Shown: positions 1 to 5,280 of the stretch, one piece after another
How the letters are laid out: each line of letters begins with the position of its first letter
How positions within the stretch are numbered: position 1 is the stretch's first letter
Assembly: GCA_017997515.1 (NCBI GenBank)
Contig: JAGOEY010000098.1
Location: 1-6,682 of the forward strand
Origin: Burkholderiaceae bacterium
Lineage (GTDB): Bacteria > Pseudomonadota > Gammaproteobacteria > Burkholderiales > Burkholderiaceae
Length of the DNA stretch: 6,682 nt
Reading direction: 5' to 3'
Translations under genes and position numbers: made by a program
The notes under the pieces: model-generated
Seen by the model: the letters and a program-made list of their open reading frames with translations, nothing else
Told to the model about the DNA's origin: nothing
The model's database searches: none

Positions 1-735
1 GGCTCCGGCACCACCGCCGCCGTCGCCCACAAAATGGGCCGCCGCTGGATCGGCATCGAGATGGGCGACCACGCCGTCACCCACTGCCTGCCGCGCCTGC
101 AAAAAGTCATTGCGGGTGAGCAGGGCGGCATCAGCCAGGCGGTGGGCTGGCAGGGCGGCGGCGGCATGCGCTTCATGACGCTGGGCGCGCCGATTTTTGA
201 CGCCCAGGGCCGCATCCACCCCGAGGTGCGTTTTGCCACGCTGGCCGCCTTTGTCTGGCAGCAGGAAACCGGCACCGCCTTCGACCCCGCGCAGGCCCGC
301 GCTGGCACACCGCTGCTGGGTATCCACTCTGTTTTTGATAGCTACTTGCGCCCGCTGGACGGGCGCGAAGTGCCAATTTCATCCTCAAAAGAAGCCCCTG
401 CGCTGCCACCCGACCTGTTCGCGCCCGACGCCGCCGCCGATCTGGCAATCCCACCCGTACCTGCCGAAGTGCTTGCCGAGTTGCCCGCCCCCGTGCTGCT
501 GCAGCGCACCGCGTACTACCTGCTGTTCAACGGCATCCTGGGCGACAAACGCCCGGCCAGCGGCAACGTGCTGACTTCGGCCGTGCTCGACGCCCTGCTG
601 GCCCTGCACGCCAGCACGCCCCACCCCGACGCGCCGCTGGTGGTCTACGGCGAAGCCTGCCGCCTGGGCGAGGCGCGCCTGGCGCTGGCGCGGGTGGTGT
701 TTAAGCACATTCCGTATGACGTGCGGGCGCGGTAA
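1..735 (+). CDS. mod: Type III-like DNA methyltransferase (Mod), C-terminal part, 5' truncated by window
   Basis: The reading frame is open from base 1 and ends at TAA 733-735, giving 244 visible residues. It begins with GSGTT followed by a conserved RRWIGIE segment (about residues 14-20). This is the SAM-binding motif I (FxGSGTT) and following strand of beta-class N6-adenine/N4-cytosine methyltransferases, where motif I lies after the catalytic DPPY motif. DPPY and the target-recognition region must therefore lie upstream of the window. The long tail after motif I (about 230 residues), containing TAYYLLFNGILGDK (about 170-183) and a final VVFKHIPYDVRAR, fits the large C-terminal extension of Type III Mod proteins rather than a small solitary methylase. 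By family it would transfer a methyl group from SAM to a base in an asymmetric site and form a complex with Res. A linker-like stretch at residues 110-169 contains a palindromic repeat read in frame. The family call is firm; the Type III assignment also relies on the downstream res gene. Confidence 0.85.
   Translation, partial: GSGTTAAVAHKMGRRWIGIEMGDHAVTHCLPRLQKVIAGEQGGISQAVGWQGGGGMRFMTLGAPIFDAQGRIHPEVRFATLAAFVWQQETGTAFDPAQARAGTPLLGIHSVFDSYLRPLDGREVPISSSKEAPALPPDLFAPDAAADLAIPPVPAEVLAELPAPVLLQRTAYYLLFNGILGDKRPASGNVLTSAVLDALLALHASTPHPDAPLVVYGEACRLGEARLALARVVFKHIPYDVRAR
331..390 (+). repeat. Interspersed palindromic repeat, copy B, inside mod
   Basis: This stretch contains TAGCTACT (339-346) and a hairpin with arms GCGCCCG (348-354) and CGGGCGC (360-366) around the 5-base loop CTGGA. 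With one bulged base the stem can extend to ACTT (344-347) pairing with AAGT (368-371). Bases 339-366 match the reverse complement of 4051-4078 at 25 of 28 positions without gaps, including a 13-base identical run. The flanks are AT-rich (TTTTTGATA on the left, CCTCAAAA on the right) against GC-rich surroundings. It is translated in frame as a segment beginning VFDSYLRPLDGRE. From memory, such TAGCT...GCGC...GCGCTAGAGGC elements are scattered through Comamonadaceae genomes. The exact ends are uncertain. Confidence 0.7.
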
Positions 736-738
736 GGA
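734..738 (+). promoter_or_regulatory. Ribosome binding site for the AlbA_2 gene
   Basis: AAGGA lies 5 bases ahead of the ATG at 744 and overlaps the mod stop codon (TAA 733-735). It supports the chosen start and suggests that the two genes are read from one transcript with close translational coupling. Confidence 0.6.
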
Positions 739-743
739 TCGGT

Positions 744-2468
744 ATGGCGGACGGCAACAAACAACTGGATGTCTTGCGCGGTTTGCCCGCAGAGACGGAG
801 TGGCTGGAGTTCAAAGAGGCCAAGAACAGCTTTGCCATAGATGACCTGGGCCGCTACGTTAGCGCGCTGGCCAATGAGGCGAATTTTCTGCAACGGGATG
901 CAGGGTGGTTGGTGTTTGGCGTCAAAGACCGGGTGGACCCATCCACCGGTTTGCGCCCGGTGGTGGGCAGCCGCATGGCTGCCACCGCCGCTGAACTCAA
1001 CGAGATCAAGCGCCAGATTACAAGCCAAACTTCACCATCTTTGGGCCTGGACGACCCACTGGAGGTGCAGCACCCCGATTGCCCCGAGGGCACGCGTGTC
1101 TTGCTTTGGCGCATTACGCCCGCGCCCCAAGGCATGCCGGTGGCATGGAAGGGCCACTATTACGGACGCGCTGGCGAAACGCTGTGCGGGCTGTCGCTGA
1201 ACAAGATGGATGCGATACGCGCGCAGTCGGCATTACACGATTGGTCTGCTGCGTTGGTGAGTGATGACTGGGCTTTACTCGACCCAGCGGCCCTGACCAA
1301 GGCGCGTGAACTTTATGCGCGCCGCCATGTGTCGCACCCGCACCTGCTGGAGCGCATGCACAGCCAGAGCGACACCGAATGGTTACATGGCCTGCGCTTG
1401 GCTGTGCATGGGCGGCTGACGCGGGCGGCCCTCGTTTTGCTGGGCAAACCCGAAGCGACCGCCCACCTGGGCGGGCCCACGCCGCGCATCAGCTGGGTGT
1501 TGCTCAACCACAAGGGTGACATCCAGTCGCACGAACACTTTGATGTGCCGCTGCTGCTGGGCATGGATGGTTTGGTGGCGCGTTTGCGCATCATCCAGGT
1601 GAGCCTGCTGCCACCACGCCAAACGGCACCACTGAACCTGCCCAATTACGACGACTGGGTGATTCGCGAGGCACTGCACAACTGCATCGCCCACCAGGAC
1701 TACCGCCTGGGTGGGCGCATCCGCGTGACCGAGAGCCCGGACACGCTGGTGTTTTTTAACCTCGGCGCGTTTCTGCCGGGGTCGGTGGAAAAGCTGCTGG
1801 CGGCGCGCCAGCCCGAGCAGCGCTACCGCAATGCCTGTTTGGCCAACGCCATGGTGGAGCTGGACTTGATGGAGACGCTGAACCGGGGCGTCAGGGACAT
1901 GTTCCGTATCCAGCGCGAGCGTTTCTTTCCGCTGCCAGACTTTGAGTTTGGCGAACAGCCTGCATCGGTGGGCGTCACCCTTTACGGGCAGGTACTGGAC
2001 AAGGGCTACGTGGATGCGTTGATGACACACACCGACCTGAGTCTTGCCGAGGCGGTGCTGCTCGACCAGATTCAAAAGGGCCACCAGCCACCGGCCAACC
2101 AATTGCAGCGCCTGCGCGCCAAGGGTTTGGTCGAAGGCCGCAGCCCCAAACTGCGCATTTCGGCGCAGTTGGCCGTAGCAATAGGGCAAGAGGTTGCTTA
2201 CGTTAACCAAAAAGGCCCGGCGGCGCAGGACTACAAGGATGCCGTGTGCCGCTTGCTGGCCATGGCACCGCAGCCGCGTGCCAAGATCGACGAGTTGTTG
2301 AACCCCAAGTTGATGGTGTGGATTGCGGCAGCACCCGAGCGCAAAAACTACATCAAGGACTTGCTGGCAGACATGGCACGGCAAGGCACGATCCGTAATA
2401 TTGGCAAGCCCACCAGAGGGGCTGTTTGGGCGCTGGCTGCGCCAATGAGCGCCAATCAATCGGCATGA
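744..2468 (+). CDS. AlbA_2 (Schlafen-type) domain protein with RecG/GHKL-like and winged-helix segments
   Basis: A 574-residue protein. Residues about 14-150 look like an AlbA_2 domain (formerly AAA_4/divergent Schlafen): ETEWLEFKEA (17-26), SALANEANF (40-48) and WLVFGVKD (55-62) match the usual E-x-EFK, ALAN and GV pattern. Residues 301-320 (NYDDWVIREALHNCIAHQDY) match the 'REALxNAxxHRDY' N-box-like segment of the RecG/HATPase_c_4 group, with E309, N313 and H317 in place. A downstream FNLG stands where NPG is more usual. Residues about 431-470 look like a winged helix-turn-helix, and about 495-565 may hold a second. Proteins of this build are called putative transcriptional regulators or ATP-binding proteins and are often found in defence loci. 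The gene starts 8 bp after mod behind an AAGGA site and sits between mod and res, so a regulatory or accessory role in this system is likely but inferred. The last codons overlap two GCGCCAAT repeats. No signal peptide or membrane segment is visible. Confidence 0.85.
   Translation: MADGNKQLDVLRGLPAETEWLEFKEAKNSFAIDDLGRYVSALANEANFLQRDAGWLVFGVKDRVDPSTGLRPVVGSRMAATAAELNEIKRQITSQTSPSLGLDDPLEVQHPDCPEGTRVLLWRITPAPQGMPVAWKGHYYGRAGETLCGLSLNKMDAIRAQSALHDWSAALVSDDWALLDPAALTKARELYARRHVSHPHLLERMHSQSDTEWLHGLRLAVHGRLTRAALVLLGKPEATAHLGGPTPRISWVLLNHKGDIQSHEHFDVPLLLGMDGLVARLRIIQVSLLPPRQTAPLNLPNYDDWVIREALHNCIAHQDYRLGGRIRVTESPDTLVFFNLGAFLPGSVEKLLAARQPEQRYRNACLANAMVELDLMETLNRGVRDMFRIQRERFFPLPDFEFGEQPASVGVTLYGQVLDKGYVDALMTHTDLSLAEAVLLDQIQKGHQPPANQLQRLRAKGLVEGRSPKLRISAQLAVAIGQEVAYVNQKGPAAQDYKDAVCRLLAMAPQPRAKIDELLNPKLMVWIAAAPERKNYIKDLLADMARQGTIRNIGKPTRGAVWALAAPMSANQSA
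2439..2460 (+). repeat. GCGCCAAT direct-repeat pair, upstream copy
   Basis: GCGCCAAT occurs at 2439-2446 and again at 2449-2456, a 10-bp spacing, inside the last codons of the AlbA_2 gene. The 22-base unit 2439-2460 aligns with 2547-2568 at 18 of 22 positions without gaps, so one copy lies at each end of the intergenic control region. Confidence 0.7.
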
Positions 2469-2469
2469 T

Positions 2470-2531
2470 CAAGCCAATGAAAAAGAAAAAACTCTTTGTA
2501 AATCAAATACTTGCATTGGCGCATTGGCTTG
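2470..2531. repeat. 10-bp inverted repeat
   Basis: CAAGCCAATG at 2470-2479 is the exact reverse complement of CATTGGCTTG at 2522-2531, separated by 42 bases. The right arm lies partly in the loop of the 14-bp inverted repeat at 2510-2559, and its first two bases are in that repeat's left arm. The two pairings would therefore compete if both formed in RNA or single-stranded DNA. Confidence 0.7.
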
Positions 2532-2559
2532 TGATTGTCAAAATTTGCGCCAATGCAAG
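2510..2559. repeat. 14-bp perfect inverted repeat ahead of res
   Basis: CTTGCATTGGCGCA (2510-2523) is the exact reverse complement of TGCGCCAATGCAAG (2546-2559), with a 22-base AT-rich loop. Its right arm ends 9 bases before the res ATG. It could be a dimeric operator on DNA or a stem-loop in the leader of res mRNA that limits ribosome access. No T-run follows, so it is not a standard terminator. Confidence 0.75.
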
Positions 2560-2568
2560 CCAATAAAT
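2547..2568 (+). repeat. GCGCCAAT/AAGCCAAT repeat pair, downstream copy abutting the res start
   Basis: GCGCCAAT (2547-2554) is followed 10 bp later by AAGCCAAT (2557-2564). The 22-base unit ends immediately before the res start codon and matches 2439-2460 at 18 of 22 positions. It occupies the place where a Shine-Dalgarno sequence would be expected; none is recognisable. Confidence 0.65.
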
Positions 2569-5280
2569 ATGACCCCCATCACCCTCAAGTCCTACCAGCA
2601 AGCCGCCCTCGACAGCCTGGCCGCGCTGGCCCGTGCGGCGCAGCTGCAGGGCCCGGCGCTGGGGTTTCGGGCGCTGACCGGGCGGGCTTACAACGCCGAC
2701 GCGTTTGGCGAGGTGCCGTGTGTGTGCCTGCGTATTCCCACCGGCGGCGGCAAGACGGTGATGGCGGCGCACGCGGTGCCGCTGCTGGCGCGCGCGTGGT
2801 GCGCCACCGACGCACCGGTGGCGGTGTGGCTGGTGCCCAGCGACGCCATCCGCAGCCAGACGCTGGCGGCGCTGCAAACGCCCGGCCACCCGTACCGCGA
2901 GGCACTGACCGCCGCCTATGGCGACAGCCTGCAGGTGTGCACGCTGGACGACGTGGCCCAGATTGCACCGCCCGACTGGGGCCGCCACACGGTGGTGGTG
3001 GTCGCCACCATCCAGAGCTTTCGGGTGGAGGACGCGGGCCAGCGCAATGTGTACAGCTTCTCCGAAGTGTTTGAGCCGCACTTCAAGGGCGCAGACGCGC
3101 AGCGCCTGGCGCTGCTGCACGGCCTGCCCGATGCGGTGGTGACCGCTGACGATGTGCAAGGCGCGGACAGCTCGACCAGCGCGAACAGTGCCCAGCGCCT
3201 GCTCAAAGGTTTTGTCGGCCAGCCGCGCTGGAGCCTGGCCAACTGGCTGGCGCTGCACAACCCGCTGCTGATCGTGGACGAGGCGCACAACACCAAGACC
3301 GACAAAAGCTTCACCGCGCTCAAGCGCCTGAACCCGAGTTTCATCCTGGAGCTGACGGCCACACCGATCCCGGCCAAGACCAATGTGCTGTACCACGTCA
3401 GCGCCCAAGAGCTGGCCGCCGAGGCCATGATCAAGCTGCCCATCGCCCTGGCCGAGCACCCACACGGCTGGCCGCAGGCGGTGTTGGCGGCGGTGCAAAA
3501 CCAGCGCAGCCTGGAGGCCGAAGCGCTAAAGGACGAGGCCGCAGGCCACGGCTACCTGCGCCCCATCGTGCTGTTCCAGGCGCAGAACGTGAACGACGAA
3601 ATGCCGCCCGAGGCGCTGCGCAAGCACCTGGAAACTGCGCTGCACATCCCCGCCAACCAGATCGTGGTGGCCACCGGCGACAGCCGGGGGCTGGAAGGCC
3701 TGGACCTGGCCGCGCGCAGCTGCCCGGTGCGTTTTGTCATCACCGTGCAGGCGCTGCGCGAGGGCTGGGACTGCCCGTTTGCGTATGTGCTGTGTTCGCT
3801 GCAAAAGCTCAGCAGCGCGTCGGCCGTGGAGCAGCTGCTGGGCCGCGTGCTGCGTATGCCCTACGCCACGCGGCGTGGGCGCGAGGCGCTGAACCGGGCC
3901 TATGCCCATGTGTGTGAGGCCGAGTTCTCCACCGCCGCCCACGCGCTGGCCGACCGGCTGATCAACCACATGGGCTTCGAGGCGCTGGATGTGGCGTCGA
4001 TGATTGCGCAGCAGTCGGCGCTGCCATTATTTGAATCAAATCAGCCTCTAGCGCCCGTCCAGCCTGCGCCAGTAGCTACATATTTTGAATCACTCAGCGC
4101 CACACCCGCGCTGCTGGCCCTGCCCGGCGTGCAGGCGGTTGAGGTGGCTGGCGCGCCGCAGCTGGTGCTGACCGGGCACATTGGCGCAGACACCGAAGCG
4201 CTGCTGCTGGCGCAGGTGCGTGGGCCGAAGAAACAAGAGCAGCTGCGTGACAAGCTGGCGCAGCACAACGCGCTGGTGGCCGCACAGCTGGCCCCGGCGG
4301 CACGCGGTGTGCCGTTTGCGCCGGTGCCCACGCTGGGCTACCGCACATCGGCGCAGGCCCCGCTGTGGCCGCTGGAGCGATCGGCCGTGCTGGAGGCGGT
4401 CGAGCTGGATTTGTTGACACCCGCCGCCGTGCAGCTGCCGGGTTTTCAGGTGGTGCAGGAGTCAAACATTTTCGAGATCGACATGCAGGGCCAGCGCCTG
4501 CACCTGCGCGCGGCCGATGCCAGCCAGATTGCGCTGGACTACGGCGCGGGCATCTCCAGCGACGACCTGGTGCGCTGGCTCGACCAGTCGCTGTTCCAGA
4601 AGCTGCCGGGGCTGACGCAGGCGCAGCGCATGGCGTACCTGGCCGCTGTGGTGAACCACCTGCAGCACGAGCGTGGTGTGCCGCTGGGCGTGCTGGCGCA
4701 GGCACGCTTCAAGCTGGCGCAAGACATTGAAGTGCGGGTGGCCGATCTGCACGACCAGGCCGCCAAACAGCGCTTTACGCAACTGGTGCTCAGCCCCGGC
4801 AGCGCCGACGCCTGGCTGGTGGAGCCCGACTGGGCGCAGCCGCATGTGTTCACGCCGGGGCGTTACCCCGCGCCTGTCGGCTCGCGCTACAGCGGGCGTT
4901 ACCAGTTTGCCAAGCACTACTTCCCGGTGCTGGCTGGGCTGTTAGACGGCGGCGAAGAGTTTGCCTGCGCCCAGCTGATCGACCGCCACCCCGCCGTGCG
5001 GCACTGGGTGCGCAACCTCGACACCGCGCCTTGTGGTTTTGCACTGCCCACATCGCGCGGCCGCTTCTTTGCCGACTTTGTGGCCGAGCTGGTGGACGGC
5101 CGCGTGGCGGTGCTGGAGTACAAGGGCGCGCATTTGCTGAACAACCCGTATGAGATCGAGAAGCGCCAGGTGGGCACCCTGTGGGCGCAAGGCAGCCAGG
5201 GCCGGGCAATTTTTGGCTGGCTGGCGATGCAACGCGATGGGCTGGGCCTGGCGCAGCAACTGGATGTGGTGTTGGCATGA
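2569..5280 (+). CDS. res: Type III-like restriction endonuclease subunit R (Res), SF2 helicase plus PD-ExK nuclease
   Basis: A 903-residue protein from ATG 2569. The frame stays open upstream to a TTG at 2524, but MTPITLKSYQ at 2569 matches a usual helicase N-terminus, so ATG is preferred. SF2 motifs run in order: IPTGGGKT (Walker A, K62), VWLVPSDAIRSQT (86-98), VATIQSF (145-151), DEAH (237-240), TATP (263-266), ALREGWDCPF (395-404) and QLLGRVLRMP (422-431). Near the C-terminus FFADFV (D836) and LEYKG (E850, K852) form a PD-(D/E)xK nuclease signature, so cleavage activity looks intact. By family it is the ATP-dependent DNA translocase or switch and nuclease that cuts sites left unmethylated by Mod. 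Its length fits Type III Res proteins. Residues about 487-508 come from a palindromic repeat in reverse orientation and form a proline- and alanine-rich linker after the helicase core. The gene lies behind the GCCAAT cluster, lacks a clear ribosome site, and its stop overlaps the next gene by ATGA. Confidence 0.9.
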   Translation: MTPITLKSYQQAALDSLAALARAAQLQGPALGFRALTGRAYNADAFGEVPCVCLRIPTGGGKTVMAAHAVPLLARAWCATDAPVAVWLVPSDAIRSQTLAALQTPGHPYREALTAAYGDSLQVCTLDDVAQIAPPDWGRHTVVVVATIQSFRVEDAGQRNVYSFSEVFEPHFKGADAQRLALLHGLPDAVVTADDVQGADSSTSANSAQRLLKGFVGQPRWSLANWLALHNPLLIVDEAHNTKTDKSFTALKRLNPSFILELTATPIPAKTNVLYHVSAQELAAEAMIKLPIALAEHPHGWPQAVLAAVQNQRSLEAEALKDEAAGHGYLRPIVLFQAQNVNDEMPPEALRKHLETALHIPANQIVVATGDSRGLEGLDLAARSCPVRFVITVQALREGWDCPFAYVLCSLQKLSSASAVEQLLGRVLRMPYATRRGREALNRAYAHVCEAEFSTAAHALADRLINHMGFEALDVASMIAQQSALPLFESNQPLAPVQPAPVATYFESLSATPALLALPGVQAVEVAGAPQLVLTGHIGADTEALLLAQVRGPKKQEQLRDKLAQHNALVAAQLAPAARGVPFAPVPTLGYRTSAQAPLWPLERSAVLEAVELDLLTPAAVQLPGFQVVQESNIFEIDMQGQRLHLRAADASQIALDYGAGISSDDLVRWLDQSLFQKLPGLTQAQRMAYLAAVVNHLQHERGVPLGVLAQARFKLAQDIEVRVADLHDQAAKQRFTQLVLSPGSADAWLVEPDWAQPHVFTPGRYPAPVGSRYSGRYQFAKHYFPVLAGLLDGGEEFACAQLIDRHPAVRHWVRNLDTAPCGFALPTSRGRFFADFVAELVDGRVAVLEYKGAHLLNNPYEIEKRQVGTLWAQGSQGRAIFGWLAMQRDGLGLAQQLDVVLA
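4029..4092 (-). repeat. Interspersed palindromic repeat, copy A, inside res (reverse orientation)
   Basis: The reverse complement of 4051-4078 matches copy B in mod (339-366) at 25 of 28 bases, with identical blocks TAGCTACT and GCTGGACGGGCGC. The central palindrome is weaker than in copy B: GCGC 4051-4054 and GCGC 4066-4069 can pair, but the inner arms are mismatched. In this orientation it continues into GCTAGAGGC, the form I recall for Comamonadaceae repeats. The surrounding 30 bases on each side are AT-rich, unlike the rest of res. The element is translated in frame without stops as part of residues 487-508. Confidence 0.7.
4030..4092 (+). repeat. 9-bp direct repeats flanking repeat copy A
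   Basis: TTTGAATCA occurs at 4030-4038 and again at 4084-4092, bracketing the conserved palindromic core. Both copies encode F-E-S in frame. They could be a target-site duplication left by insertion of the element, or part of the element's own ends. Confidence 0.55.

Larger units (their letters stand above)
2469..2568 (+). promoter_or_regulatory. Intergenic control region with clustered GCCAAT cores
   Basis: This 100-bp gap is the only non-coding stretch of note and is much AT-richer than the genes, with an A-rich run at 2478-2490. Counting from the 3' end of the preceding gene, the core GCCAAT/ATTGGC appears seven times in 2439-2564: forward at 2441, 2451, 2473, 2549 and 2559, and reversed at 2515 and 2523. 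Forward neighbours are spaced by 10 bp, one helical turn, and the reversed pair by 8 bp. This arrangement resembles multiple operator half-sites for a DNA-binding protein, possibly one encoded in the locus. A weak sigma70-like candidate (TTGGCG 2516-2521, 17-bp spacer, CAAAAT 2539-2544) lies among the repeats, so a bound protein could block it. The promoter match is poor and not reliable alone. Confidence 0.5.

Noticed and set aside
1383..2459. 358-codon minus-strand frame opposite the AlbA_2 gene
   Set aside because: The plus-strand gene has coherent motifs along its whole length. The antisense product shows only His/Gln/Arg-rich low-complexity sequence and no supporting start signal.
2524..2568. 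Upstream in-frame TTG as the res start
   Set aside because: It would add 15 residues encoded by the GCCAAT repeat region, has no ribosome site, and begins inside the inverted-repeat structure. The ATG at 2569 gives a usual helicase N-terminus.
2510..2568. Intrinsic terminator between the AlbA_2 gene and res
   Set aside because: The 14-bp stem has a 22-base loop and no T-run after it; the next bases are CCAATAAATATG leading into the res start.
2439..2568. CRISPR array or plasmid-type iteron origin
   Set aside because: The repeats are too short and irregular, occur in both orientations and have no spacers of even length. No replication initiator gene is present, so an operator-like cluster is a better description.
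2503..3498. 331-codon minus-strand frame opposite the start of res
   Set aside because: It covers the helicase motifs of res on the other strand and has no recognisable domain, so it is a shadow of the real gene.
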